A DNA stretch of 62,144 bases from positions 13,556 through 75,699 of the forward strand of contig NZ_DJHF01000007.1 in the NCBI RefSeq assembly GCF_002433005.1, in the 5' to 3' direction. The notes under the pieces were generated by a model. The model saw only the letters and a program-made list of their open reading frames with translations, ran no database searches and had not been told where the DNA came from. Within the stretch, counting starts at the first letter, position 1. The number at the start of each line of letters is the position of its first letter. Positions 1 through 8,846 of this stretch are shown piece by piece. The position numbers and the translations under genes were made by a program. The DNA is from Acetomicrobium sp. UBA5826 (GTDB taxonomy: Bacteria > Synergistota > Synergistia > Synergistales > Acetomicrobiaceae).

Positions 1-1141
1 CTGCCATGACCTCACCGGTGGACTTCATCTGCGTCCCAAGCTGGATATTGGCGGTTGGAAACTTTTCAAAGGGCCAGCGGGGGTGCTTGACTACGATGTA
101 ATCAACCTCGGGCTCCGACAAGGCGCTGCCCTTTCCCGTGATGGGGTTTGGAAGTTCCGCCAGGCTTTTGCTCAGGGCAATCTTTGCAGCTATCCTCGCT
201 ATTGGGTATCCCGTGGCCTTGCTTGCCAGGGCACTGGACCTGCTGGCGCGGGGGTTTACCTCTATGACGTAGTAGGAATTGCCCTGGGGCGAAAGGGCAA
301 ACTGCACGTTGCAGGCCCCGCGCACGTCCAAAGCCTTCACAATGGCCAACCCGGCCGTGCGTAAAAGGTTCCACTCCTCTTTCGTAAGGGTTAGTACAGG
401 CGAGACAACGATGCTGTCTCCCGTGTGAATCCCCATGGGGTCGACGTTTTCCATCCCGCAGACGCACAAACAGTCGCCTCGAGCGTCCCTTATCACCTCA
501 AGCTCTATTTCTCTCCACCCTAAAAGATAATTTTCTACCAATACCCTGTGAACGGGAGAGGCCTGCAGGCCCTCTTGAATTCTTTCCTTTAATTCTTCCT
601 CGTTCCAGGCTATGCCTCCGCCGGTGCCTCCCAAGGTAAAATCAGGCCTTACGATCAGGGGAAATCTTTGACTTCGGGAAAACTCCAGGGCTTCTTCCGT
701 CGAGGAAACGGCAACACTTTCCGGGACGGGTTGACCAATGCTTTTCATCAGATTCCTGAAGGATTCCCTTCCCTCGGCAGCCTTTATGGCAGATATCGGA
801 GTCCCAAGGATCCTGACGCCTGCTTTCTTCCATATGCCTTTTTCTTCGCACTCCACACATAAATTAAGGGCGGTTTGCCCGCCCAATGTGGCTATGACTC
901 CTTTGGGGTGATGTTCTTCGACTATGGCCTCAACGGCTTCGGCCGTTAGGGGTTTTATGTAAACGATGTCGGCCATAGCCGTATCCGTTTGTATAGTAGC
1001 GGGATTGCTGTTGAGCAGTATCACGCGGTAACCTTCTTCGTGAAGTGCCTTGCAGGCTTGGCTTCCCGCATAGTCGAACTCTGCAGCCTGGCCTATCTTT
1101 ATGGGGCCTGAACCCAGGACAAGTATGCTTTCAGAAGACAT
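1..1141 (-). CDS. carB: Carbamoyl-phosphate synthase large subunit, N-terminal part (runs off the window)
   Basis: The first 380 codons of the large subunit, which makes carbamoyl phosphate for arginine and pyrimidine synthesis from ammonia supplied by the glutaminase subunit CarA. The N-terminus carries the family motif GSGPIKIGQAAEFDYAGSQA followed by LLNSNPATIQTD. Near the window edge the reading frame still shows VDYIVVKHPRWPFEKF and GTQMKSTGEVMA, which match the end of the first ATP-grasp half of CarB, so the frame is intact over all visible codons. The ATG is preceded by AAAGGAG. The rest (about 690 residues) lies left of the window. carA is not upstream, where it usually sits; the gene has its own promoter. 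Confidence 0.95.
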   Translation of the reverse strand, partial: MSSESILVLGSGPIKIGQAAEFDYAGSQACKALHEEGYRVILLNSNPATIQTDTAMADIVYIKPLTAEAVEAIVEEHHPKGVIATLGGQTALNLCVECEEKGIWKKAGVRILGTPISAIKAAEGRESFRNLMKSIGQPVPESVAVSSTEEALEFSRSQRFPLIVRPDFTLGGTGGGIAWNEEELKERIQEGLQASPVHRVLVENYLLGWREIELEVIRDARGDCLCVCGMENVDPMGIHTGDSIVVSPVLTLTKEEWNLLRTAGLAIVKALDVRGACNVQFALSPQGNSYYVIEVNPRASRSSALASKATGYPIARIAAKIALSKSLAELPNPITGKGSALSEPEVDYIVVKHPRWPFEKFPTANIQLGTQMKSTGEVMA

Positions 1142-1219
1142 CTAGCTTTGCTCCTTTCCATATTATCAACATAAGTTCCATTATATAGTATAATTTAATC
1201 TGAAGTTTATTTTCAGACC

Positions 1220-1248
1220 ATTATAGAAACATCCCTCTCCTTTGTCAA
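1220..1248 (-). promoter_or_regulatory. Sigma-70-type promoter of carB
   Basis: On the minus strand a perfect TTGACA (1248-1243) is separated by 17 bases from a perfect TATAAT (1225-1220). It lies about 80 bases upstream of the carB ATG. No obvious attenuator hairpin or PyrR anti-terminator is visible in the short leader. Confidence 0.8.
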
Positions 1249-1255
1249 CTTTGAG

Positions 1256-1282
1256 GTTCGGATCTTGAATCTTGAATTTTTT
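1256..1282 (+). repeat. Solo copy of the GGGGTC...TTGAATTTT repeat (degenerate)
   Basis: Reads GTTCGGATCTTGAATCTTGA then a T run. It matches the core of the dispersed repeat described at 48920-49035, with the leading GGGGTC decayed to GGTTC. It lies just upstream of the carB promoter, far from the main cluster of copies. Confidence 0.5.
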
Positions 1283-1366
1283 GTTACCACCCTGATACGT
1301 CGATGTTATATTGCGACGATATATCGGAAGCGCCAGGGTACTTTCAGAGCGGAATTTCTGGAAATG

Positions 1367-1381
1367 ATTCGATTATCGAAT
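1367..1381. promoter_or_regulatory. Perfect 15-base palindrome, possible operator
   Basis: ATTCGATTATCGAAT is a perfect inverted repeat (7-base arms, 1-base centre) about 45 bases before the small HExxH gene. Just upstream is a looser hairpin, CGTCG...CGACG (about 1299-1319). Function is inferred only from symmetry and position. Confidence 0.35.
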
Positions 1382-1425
1382 AGTAAGGGATAAACGCGAA
1401 TGAATAAGGTGACCTGCCGTGAGTT

Positions 1426-1869
1426 TTGCGTTATATTAAATTATGTTACGACAACAGCAAGGCAGTGGATGATATGAAAGATACAATTACGGTCCATGAA
1501 CAAGAAAGGACATGGCTTGAAACACTAGCTCAAAGCTGGGGCGTGAAACTGGTTTTTAGAGAATATTTGGGCGCCGATATGTTCGCTCGGGTAACCATTG
1601 CTTCCGACGGCGAAGCCTGGGTGGAGATGCTTCAAAGCTTCGATCCTGAAGATTACTACAGCCGTTGGGGAAACCGCGACATCGCGCCGGGTGAGCTTTT
1701 CAGGTTCCTGCTTCTTCACGAGATTGCCCATATGAAGCTTGGGCACGAAAAAGAAAGCATTCCAAGGGACGTGCGAACCAAGGAAGATTGGCAAAGGATC
1801 ATTCGTGAGCGCGAGGAAAGAGCCGACCAGTGGGCAAAAAGGCGCCTCAAAGATCCCTGGCCTAAATAA
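1426..1869 (+). CDS. Small zinc-peptidase-like protein with an HExxH motif
   Basis: A 147-residue soluble protein. Its only recognisable feature is HEIAHMKLGHE at about residues 99-109, an HExxH zinc site with a further His and Glu, of the type found in ImmA/IrrE-like and other minimal metallopeptidases. The C-terminus is strongly charged (REREERADQWAKRR). No signal peptide or helix-turn-helix is present. The listed start is TTG at 1426; the ATG at 1474 (protein beginning MKDTITVHEQ) is an equally good candidate because neither has a strong ribosome site. No antitoxin or repressor partner lies next to it: the neighbours are carB (divergent) and an ABC operon (convergent). The zinc-binding assignment is fairly safe; the role is unknown. 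Confidence 0.6.
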   Translation: MRYIKLCYDNSKAVDDMKDTITVHEQERTWLETLAQSWGVKLVFREYLGADMFARVTIASDGEAWVEMLQSFDPEDYYSRWGNRDIAPGELFRFLLLHEIAHMKLGHEKESIPRDVRTKEDWQRIIREREERADQWAKRRLKDPWPK

Positions 1870-1874
1870 ATATT

Positions 1875-2903
1875 TTATAGGTTAAGCACCTTAACTTCGT
1901 CCTTTGGAATGACAAGATCTACCGATGTATCGTAATTTAAACTGCAGTCCAGGCTGTTATTTAAGACGTCTACGTCTAGGATGCAATCTTTCGATCTAAC
2001 CCGATAGCGCAGTATATTTCCTTTGAGAAAGACGCTGACGACCTTACCCTTAATTCGCCAGGAGCCATTATGGCCTTTTCCGTTTTCGCCATTCAAGGAA
2101 AGCTTGATCACCTCCGGCCTTATGGCTAAGCTCTTTCCGGAGATAAGGGGTTCTCCCACGAGCCGTTCAAATTCCTCCCCTTTAAGGACGTTGAAGTTTC
2201 CTATGAACCTCGCCACGAACTCGCTTGCAGGCTGGCTGTATATCTCCAAAGGTTTGCCGGATTGCGCTACCCTGCCTTCGTTTATCACGAATATCCTGTC
2301 TGAAATCGTCAAAGCCTCTTCCTGGTCATGGGTGACGAAGATCATGGTCATGCCGGATTTTTTCTGTATATTCTTAAGCTCCATCTGAAGCATCTTTCTT
2401 ATCTTGGCATCCAGTGCGTTGAAGGGCTCGTCAAGAAGCAGCACGTCAGGCTCCACGATCATTGACCTAGCGAGAGCTACCCTCTGTTGCTGACCGCCGG
2501 AAAGCTCTCTTGGATAAGATTTTTCTTTGCCGCCCAACCCAACGAGGTCGATCATCTCCTTAACTCTTGCTGCAATATAGCCTCCTTTAAGGCCCTGCAT
2601 TTTTAGCCCAAATGCTATGTTTTCGTAGACGGTCATGTTCGGAAAAAGGGCGTAGGACTGAAATACCATTCCCACTCCTCTCTTTCTCGGTGCAAGGTAG
2701 GTGATATCCCTGTCGTTTAAAAGTATGCGACCGCCATCGACCTCATTTAACCCGGCAATGCATCGAAGCAATGTACTCTTGCCGCAGCCCGAAGGCCCAA
2801 GCAGTGTTACCAGCTCTCCCCTTTCGACGGCGAGGCTTATTTCATTCAATACCACCGTACCATCAAACTTCTTTGTAACTTTATCTATAATGAGGTAACT
2901 CAT
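1875..2903 (-). CDS. ABC importer ATP-binding protein, PotA/FbpC type
   Basis: A 342-residue ATPase that powers uptake through the two permeases encoded just upstream. Walker A is GPSGCGKST (about residues 36-44), the Q-loop lies in VFQSYALFP, the signature is LSGGQQQRVALARS, Walker B is VLLLDEPFNALD, and the switch His is in FVTHDQEEAL. About 110 residues after the ATPase core form the TOBE-like regulatory domain of spermidine/iron/phosphonate importers. The start overlaps the end of the upstream permease gene by 23 bases, so the genes are translationally coupled. It is last in a five-gene minus-strand operon (6489 to 1875). Confidence 0.9.
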   Translation of the reverse strand: MSYLIIDKVTKKFDGTVVLNEISLAVERGELVTLLGPSGCGKSTLLRCIAGLNEVDGGRILLNDRDITYLAPRKRGVGMVFQSYALFPNMTVYENIAFGLKMQGLKGGYIAARVKEMIDLVGLGGKEKSYPRELSGGQQQRVALARSMIVEPDVLLLDEPFNALDAKIRKMLQMELKNIQKKSGMTMIFVTHDQEEALTISDRIFVINEGRVAQSGKPLEIYSQPASEFVARFIGNFNVLKGEEFERLVGEPLISGKSLAIRPEVIKLSLNGENGKGHNGSWRIKGKVVSVFLKGNILRYRVRSKDCILDVDVLNNSLDCSLNYDTSVDLVIPKDEVKVLNL

Positions 2904-3717
2904 ATTTCTTCCCCCTTAAGTTATCTGAATTTCCGTTTTTGAAGTTTTGGCCCAGCTTTAACGCGATCCATGAAAGGCAGAAGACGAAAAGGTAGTAACT
3001 TATCACGACGGCACTGGACAAATGGCCGCTTTCCCTCATTCGCCTCATCAAGTATATCTGGACGGTTTCGTAGTATCCGCCTACTAAGAAGTTTGTCAAA
3101 ACGAACTCACCAAAAAGCACGGAGAAGGAAAGCAGGGCTGATACCATAACCCCAGGAAGTATGTTCGGCAGTACAACCTTAAAGAAGGCTTTAGGCTTGG
3201 AAGCACCCAAAAGCTCGGCCGCGCTGACGAGTTGAGGAAGGTCTACCGTCCTCATGCTGTTTCGCGTTCCTTGATATGTATAGGGAAGTATGACGACGAA
3301 GTAGGCTCCTATCAATAACCAAACTGTCCCGGAAATTGCCAGAGGTCCTGAGGAATAGACCTTGATCAGCCCCACGGCACCAATCACTCCAGGTATGGCA
3401 TAGGGAAGCATGGCGAAAGCCTGAAGAAACCGCTCTAACTTTGGAAGATAAAGAGAAACGATGAAAAGCGATACCACCATCACAGCAATGTTTAAACCTA
3501 CCGCGACGGAGCAGGCAAAGAGCGTTCGCCCCAAAGCCGCTACGAAACGTACATCCTGGAAAAGCTTCACATACCAAGAGAGAGTCAACCCCTTGGGCAG
3601 GACAGTGTCGTACCAGTCGGTGGCAATCGAATATAGGAAGGTTGCTATCAAAGGCATGAACAAATAAAGAAACATCAAAGCTATGGCGAAGCGATGAAGT
3701 GTCCTCTTTTCCTTCAC
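2881..3717 (-). CDS. ABC importer permease, second membrane subunit
   Basis: A 278-residue inner-membrane protein with about six hydrophobic segments and the BPD-transp EAA loop in the middle-to-end part (ELLGASKPKAFFKVVLPNIL), the site that docks on the ATPase. It pairs with the product of the adjacent gene as a heterodimeric PotB/PotC-like channel. The ATG overlaps the upstream permease stop by 4 bases. Substrate cannot be read from the permease. Confidence 0.9.
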   Translation of the reverse strand: MKEKRTLHRFAIALMFLYLFMPLIATFLYSIATDWYDTVLPKGLTLSWYVKLFQDVRFVAALGRTLFACSVAVGLNIAVMVVSLFIVSLYLPKLERFLQAFAMLPYAIPGVIGAVGLIKVYSSGPLAISGTVWLLIGAYFVVILPYTYQGTRNSMRTVDLPQLVSAAELLGASKPKAFFKVVLPNILPGVMVSALLSFSVLFGEFVLTNFLVGGYYETVQIYLMRRMRESGHLSSAVVISYYLFVFCLSWIALKLGQNFKNGNSDNLRGKKYELPHYR

Positions 3718-4577
3718 TTTAAATCCCTCCTGATCCGCCTCATCATGTATTCATTTGTAAGCATGGCTGCGATGAGGCTCAAGGCGAGAAGCATGGCCAG
3801 CGCGCTTGCAAGATGAGGTCGTGCGTATACATCTCCCGATATCAGAGCGCCAATCCTGACGGAAAGGAGGTTGTAATTGCTTCCAACCAAGGCGTAGGCC
3901 GTGGCATAGGCTCCCATAGCGTTGGCAAAGAGAATACTAAAAGTCCCGACGAGCCCAGGCATAATGACGGGAAGGCCAACCTGAAGCCAGAATTGCATAT
4001 CTGAAGCCCCAAGCAGATGTGCGGCCTCCCGCCACTGCTCTTTTATCTCAAAGTAGATTGGATAAAGCAAAAGTATGGCCAAGGGCAGCTGAAAGTAAAC
4101 GTAAACCAGGACCAAGCCACTCCAGCTGTAGAGGTCGAATTCTGAAAATATATCCAACCCCCACCTTTGAAATAGGATCGTAAAAAGACCGCTGTTGCCG
4201 AGCATGATAATGTAGGCAAAGGCAAGGGGGACGCCTGCGAAATTTGCCGTGAGATTTACGTAAGTCAATACCGCCTCCTGGGATTTCGGCTTAAGGCGCG
4301 TTATGAAGTAAGCGACGAAGGCTGCCACGACTATTGCAATGAAACTTGAAAGAAGCGATATGAGCAGGCTGTTTTTGATGGCGACCAGATAGTATGGATT
4401 TTTTAAAGCGGTGATATATTGTCCCAAAGTCCAAACATTACCGTCGTCCGTCCTAAAGCTGTCAATGAGCATTCCCATAATTGGCAGCAGCTCGAATCCG
4501 AAGATCATTACTGCCAATGGAAAAAGCGCACCTGTAAGCCAGAGGTTTTTACTGATATGCGCCCACTTTGCCCTCAC
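3714..4577 (-). CDS. ABC importer permease, first membrane subunit
   Basis: A 287-residue inner-membrane protein with six or more hydrophobic segments. Its EAA loop reads REAAHLLGASDMQFWLQVGL, close in form to that of the partner permease. The start overlaps the stop of the phosphatase-like gene by 4 bases, so the transport and enzyme genes are translated as a unit. The C-terminus is basic (RRIRRDLK), consistent with a cytoplasmic end. Confidence 0.9.
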   Translation of the reverse strand: MRAKWAHISKNLWLTGALFPLAVMIFGFELLPIMGMLIDSFRTDDGNVWTLGQYITALKNPYYLVAIKNSLLISLLSSFIAIVVAAFVAYFITRLKPKSQEAVLTYVNLTANFAGVPLAFAYIIMLGNSGLFTILFQRWGLDIFSEFDLYSWSGLVLVYVYFQLPLAILLLYPIYFEIKEQWREAAHLLGASDMQFWLQVGLPVIMPGLVGTFSILFANAMGAYATAYALVGSNYNLLSVRIGALISGDVYARPHLASALAMLLALSLIAAMLTNEYMMRRIRRDLK

Positions 4578-5398
4578 GATAATCCCCCCGAGGATGCCAG
4601 AGATGTAATAGACTTCATTGCCTCAGCCGGATTTATCTCAAGCAGCCTACAGATCAAGGGCGCTATCCCAAGCTGCGAAGGAGGTTCGTAGCATACCGAC
4701 GTGAATCGGTCGCCAACGAGAAACAGAGGCACGTCCCGCTCCTCGCTGCTTTCTCCCCCGTGGTTTCCGAAGTCGTCCATCCCGTGGTCGGCCGTCACAA
4801 TCACCTGATAGCCGTCGTCCAGCCACAGGGGGATGTACTTGCTTAAAAGCTCATCCATTTCCGATGTCTTTTTTGCATACTCTCTTGATGAACCTCCGTA
4901 GAGATGACCGAAGTAATCGACCCCCATGGGATGTATCAGCAAAAAGTCGGGCCTGTGTTTCCTTCGAAGTATTTCACCATCGACAAAGAGGTGGGAATCG
5001 GGATAGTCGTCCTCGAAGTAGAATCTCCCGAATTGAATTGGCATATCTTCCTTCTCCTGTTCGCGGTGAAGCGGCGGATCGAAGGGATAGCAGTTGTAAA
5101 GCTCGCTGATCCAGTAATAAGCCGCTGCTGCGTTGATGAGCCCTTTTTCTCTGGTCAGATGAAATAGGCTTTTTTGACTCGACCTTCCTTTAAATTCGTT
5201 AGAGGTCACGCCGCTTATATAGGGAGGAATCCCCGTAAGCAGCGTCTCGTATAAGGGTTTGGAAAGGCTTGGCAGTTCAGCCTTTAGGGCAAATCTGGCT
5301 GCCAAGCCTTTCCCGGTCAAACGGACCATATAGCGCATTTCCTTAAAGGCCACATCGCACCTGAGTCCGTCTATTATTACGAGAATTACCTTATTCAT
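4574..5398 (-). CDS. Alkaline-phosphatase-superfamily phosphodiesterase/hydrolase
   Basis: A 274-residue enzyme of the nucleotide pyrophosphatase/phosphonoacetate hydrolase fold. Metal-site motifs are in order: VIIDGLRCD at the N-terminus; PSLSKPLYETLLTG supplying the Ser/Thr nucleophile region; HPMGVDYFGH with Asp and His; TADHGMDDFGNHGG with the Asp-His and final His. No signal peptide is visible, so it should act in the cytoplasm on something already imported. It sits between the binding-protein gene and the permease genes of the same operon, so the transported compound is probably a phosphate ester, phosphodiester or phosphonate. Length is shorter than typical NPP enzymes (about 400). Confidence 0.8.
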   Translation of the reverse strand: MNKVILVIIDGLRCDVAFKEMRYMVRLTGKGLAARFALKAELPSLSKPLYETLLTGIPPYISGVTSNEFKGRSSQKSLFHLTREKGLINAAAAYYWISELYNCYPFDPPLHREQEKEDMPIQFGRFYFEDDYPDSHLFVDGEILRRKHRPDFLLIHPMGVDYFGHLYGGSSREYAKKTSEMDELLSKYIPLWLDDGYQVIVTADHGMDDFGNHGGESSEERDVPLFLVGDRFTSVCYEPPSQLGIAPLICRLLEINPAEAMKSITSLASSGGLS

Positions 5399-5403
5399 GG
5401 TAG

Positions 5404-6489
5404 CTATCTAAGATACACCAACACTTGTTCCTGCCAGATTTGAGGCAGCATCTTCGCCGTGTTTTCCCAAGCTTTGAAGTCCTTAATCGGCCTTGCATTT
5501 GCGTATTGTTCCATAGGAATCATCTTTTTCGCCACTTCCTCGGGAAGCTTTACGCTGCTTCTTATCGGACGTGCATAACCCTTTGCAAGGTTGATCTGCC
5601 CGGCATCGCTCAAGATGTACTCCCTGGTGAGCATGGCTGCATGAGGATGGGGGGCGTATTTGTTGATTATAGTGGCGTAACCGCTCACTACGCTTCCTTC
5701 TTTGGGGATGCTGACCTCAAAGCGATCGGGGTCTATTTGGTCCCGATAACCCAAGGCGTTGAAATCCCACAGAAATCCCACGGGTATCTCTCCCTTTTCG
5801 AAATTGGCCGGCAATACATCGGTCAGCAATAACCTTCCCTGTTTGGCAAGCGCCGAAAAAAAGTCTATTGCAGGCTTAATGTTGCTCTCGTCTCCGCCAA
5901 GGGCAATCGCTGTGGCAAGCACCGCCATCTGAGCCTGGGCAGCCTTAGTCACATCCCCGATGGCGACTTTGTAATCCCCATTTTTAATGTCCTCGAAAGA
6001 CCTGGGCGGATTTTTAACCTGGGACTTGTCCGTGATGACGGCCATAGTGCCGAGATATCCCACTATCCAGTGTCCTTCTTTGTCTTTGGCCCAATCTGGT
6101 ATTTCGTCCCAGTAGGACGTCTTAAAGGGCTGTGTAACTTTCCGTTCAACTGCAACAGGCCCAAAGGCCATGCCCACGTCTCCTATGTCAGCTGTAGGGT
6201 TATTCTTTTCCGCCTCGAACTTGGCTATTTCCTCCGCGCTCGACATATCGGTGTCGATATGCTTCAGGCCGTATTTGACCTCCAGATCGCGCCACGTATC
6301 CTTCCAGTTAGCCCAAGCATCGGGCATACCAACGCTTACGATCATGCCCTCCTGCCTTGCGCGCTCCTCTATTTCCTTCAGGCTAAGCTGCTGAGCATTT
6401 GAAGGTGTGGCAGGCATAACAAGAATGGCAAATATCATACAAACAACCATACTTAGTAAAATCCTTCTTGCCTTAACTGCTTTTTTCAC
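5404..6489 (-). CDS. ABC importer periplasmic solute-binding protein
   Basis: A 361-residue family-1 extracellular binding protein, first gene of the operon. The N-terminus is a signal peptide: basic MKKAVKARR, a hydrophobic stretch, and a likely cut near PSNAQQ. The mature protein contains EIEERARQEGMIVSVGMP and later DKSQVKNPPRSFEDI, typical of iron/2-aminoethylphosphonate/thiamine-type binding proteins. Aromatic residues in the cleft cannot be assigned a ligand. Only 5 bases separate it from the phosphatase-like gene. A spermidine or ferric-iron ligand is possible, but the co-transcribed hydrolase favours a phosphorus-containing ligand. Confidence 0.85.
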   Translation of the reverse strand: MKKAVKARRILLSMVVCMIFAILVMPATPSNAQQLSLKEIEERARQEGMIVSVGMPDAWANWKDTWRDLEVKYGLKHIDTDMSSAEEIAKFEAEKNNPTADIGDVGMAFGPVAVERKVTQPFKTSYWDEIPDWAKDKEGHWIVGYLGTMAVITDKSQVKNPPRSFEDIKNGDYKVAIGDVTKAAQAQMAVLATAIALGGDESNIKPAIDFFSALAKQGRLLLTDVLPANFEKGEIPVGFLWDFNALGYRDQIDPDRFEVSIPKEGSVVSGYATIINKYAPHPHAAMLTREYILSDAGQINLAKGYARPIRSSVKLPEEVAKKMIPMEQYANARPIKDFKAWENTAKMLPQIWQEQVLVYLR

Positions 6490-6689
6490 CGATCCTTACC
6501 TCCCCTGAAACCAAATTTGTGTTGCCGAAACAAGTATAAGATGCGCATGTTACGGCACTGTTTTTATTTGGCAACAAGAATGTAACTGTTTATCTTCTAG
6601 GGGTGCCATGAAATAAAAGATTTTTTCAGAATCTATATAAGACCCAGATTTTAGCATTCGTATAGCTTTCAAGCTTTTAATAGGATAAT

Positions 6690-7583
6690 TTACCGCGAGG
6701 CCGAGGATTTTAGGGCCAGAAATGACCCGATAAGCACGAGAAGCCCTCCGAAACATTGGGCCACACTTAAGCTTTCTTTAAAGATTAAAAGCGAGAGGAT
6801 GACGGTCACGAGAGGTTCTGCCATGCTTAAGATGGCAGCTATCGACGGGGATGTCAGCATAACCCCGAGGAAAAAGGATAGAAAGCCAAAAAGGGAGATG
6901 AAGGCTATCATGCAGAGCAACATCCATGCAGAGCAAGCAACCGGAAGGGCCAAGTTATGTGTGCCTATTCCGAGGATGAGGAACGACACAGCAGAAAACA
7001 GGCAGACATAAGCCACAGTCACCTGGTACGGTATATCTCTGATTATGAAGTTCCCGTAAAGGATATAGGATGTATATGATAAAGCTGCCAAGCCGGCGAG
7101 CAAAACGCCCTTTATGCTGACGGAAATGGCAGTCTTTCCGGAAAGAAAAACAAGACCAAGGAAAGACATTATTATTGATAGGATAATAGGCCTCGAAAGA
7201 CGTTCCTTGTTGACAAAAAACGATCCGACGGACACCAAAGCGGGATATGAATAAAAGATGAGGGCTGCCACCGAGGCCGGTATATATTCAATGCTTGAGA
7301 AGTAGCCAAAGCTCGTTAGGGTAAACATGACGCCACCAAGAACAAACAACTTAAGTAAATTTCTTTTGTCCACCTGCAGAGCTGCTTTCCCTCTTTGCAT
7401 ATAAAGCAAGAAGCAAAGTGCAGCAGATGCGATCGTGAATCGTACAAAGTGAAGGGACATAACGCTGACGCGACTTTTATAGGCAAAGAGGGCAAGTATA
7501 GGGATAAGCCCGAACAAGAAGGCGGATAACAAGACAAAGGCGGCACCTTTGTAGCCTTTATAATGTCCTGACACGTCTTTCAT
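6690..7583 (-). CDS. EamA/DMT-family transporter
   Basis: A 297-residue membrane protein with about ten hydrophobic segments arranged as two EamA halves of five. Typical half-end motifs are visible: PASVAALIFYSYPALVSVGS in the first half and SPSIAAILSMAEPLVTVILS in the second. The family exports amino acids and metabolites; the substrate is not evident. It stands alone, divergent from the truncated gene at 7750. The last residues (LKSSASR) are encoded in AT-rich sequence with no clear terminator behind them. Confidence 0.85.
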   Translation of the reverse strand: MKDVSGHYKGYKGAAFVLLSAFLFGLIPILALFAYKSRVSVMSLHFVRFTIASAALCFLLYMQRGKAALQVDKRNLLKLFVLGGVMFTLTSFGYFSSIEYIPASVAALIFYSYPALVSVGSFFVNKERLSRPIILSIIMSFLGLVFLSGKTAISVSIKGVLLAGLAALSYTSYILYGNFIIRDIPYQVTVAYVCLFSAVSFLILGIGTHNLALPVACSAWMLLCMIAFISLFGFLSFFLGVMLTSPSIAAILSMAEPLVTVILSLLIFKESLSVAQCFGGLLVLIGSFLALKSSASR

Positions 7584-7749
7584 GGACAGTAAACCTCATT
7601 ATATTGGTTTATGAGACTTACCTGATAGATTATATAGAATATTATAGCAATAACATGATTGAGGAACGACACAACCACAATTGCTTCAATCCCTCACATC
7701 TAGGATCGTACCCCATCTGCAGTAACATTTCATATCCTGCCCTGTCGCT

Positions 7750-8385
7750 ATGGATGGTGGGAAATCCCAACCCCTTGCTCACGAGTTCGGCCACGGCCAT
7801 AAGGAATTTGATCTATGGCTGACGGATAATGGAACTATTACGGAAGGCGACGTTAAATACAAAGTCCTCGTGGTAATGAGCGACGGAAGCATCTTGGAAA
7901 AAGATGTAGTGCGTGCCGAAGAAGGAAAAGAGGTTTCAAAGGCCAGGATGCCTTCGGGCACAGCTCAAGTTTCTGACAAAATTCGCGCTACTTATCGCGG
8001 CAAGGGGCCTATGAACTACCTGAAGAAGGCAGAGGTTTCCTCTCTTCTTGCCTCGGCGGACGCGAACCCCGACGCTCACGTGCTACTCAAGCTCATTAAT
8101 ACTAAAGGAACCATAAAAAGCATTACCGTTAAGGCAAAAGACGGCAAAAGCGGAACATGGGATACTATTCCGGGAAACGGCGTATGGAATATAGTAGTCA
8201 CCCGCGCTGCGTCTGGGGGAATACTGTCTAATACGGACGGGTCTTTCAATATGGAGGTCGAAGGAGACACGGAACTGCACCTCTGGCTGGCTGATAACGG
8301 AAATTTAGGCGTCGCACCGGAGAAATTTGAGATTTTTATAGCTTTTGAAGACGGGCGCTTGCTGAAGAACACGATAAGGAAATGA
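7750..8385 (+). pseudogene. 5'-truncated two-repeat protein of unknown function
   Basis: The open frame encodes 211 residues holding two copies of one motif: EFDLWLTDNG...VLVVMSDGSILEKDVVR near the start and ELHLWLADNG...IFIAFEDGRLLKNTIRK at the end. Between them is the full second unit of about 110 residues, so the repeat unit is about 110-130 residues and the first copy has lost its beginning. The first 18 residues look like unrelated out-of-frame sequence, and no ribosome site precedes the ATG. I read it as the 3' part of a longer gene. The family is not recognised; the beta-rich repeats suggest an extracellular or envelope protein. Confidence 0.5.
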
Positions 8386-8550
8386 TCTTACCAACTGCTG
8401 CAATCTGAACATTTATAATGCGACGTTATAAAAAATTGAAGTAAGATGGCCTGGCAACTAATTATTGCATAAGCTGTCAGGCCATCTTTACGGAGGATTT
8501 TTTAAAACTACCTCCCTTGTGTCGTAGGGGCCAATGATCCACCCATACAA

Positions 8551-8846
8551 AGGGACGCTTCAACAACGGCCCTTCGGGTTGGATAATAAGCGTCATAAAT
8601 GAGAAACGCCTCAAAGCCTACGGACTGGATAAAACCTATCGAAACTTCTACCCCGGCTCTGCGGCAGCCCTGGCTTCGGCTATTGCCGGAGCTTATGAAC
8701 GAGGAAATCCTGTTTTGGCTTACTACTGGAAACCTACTTTCCTTCTTGAAATGTACGACATGACGAGGCTCGAAGAACTGCCCTACAGGGGCATCTCCTT
8801 CAGGGCGAACTTGACAGAATTTATCCCGAGCAAAGGGACGTTTTAA
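8551..8846 (+). pseudogene. Fragment of a second glycine betaine/choline-binding protein gene
   Basis: From about 8587 the forward frame reads NEKRLKAYGLDKTY, NFYPGSAAALASAI, NPVLAYYWKPTFLLEM and MTRLEELPYR. These line up with KKLEAYGLTDTF, FSPGSQTSLATAI, QPVLAYYWEPEWIMGM and MTRLEEPPYD of the intact gene at 9366. The upstream DNA also still resembles the intact gene (AAAGGGACGCTTC). The N-terminal half and the end are missing, so this is a decayed tandem copy, ended by a TAA at 8844. Confidence 0.8.
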
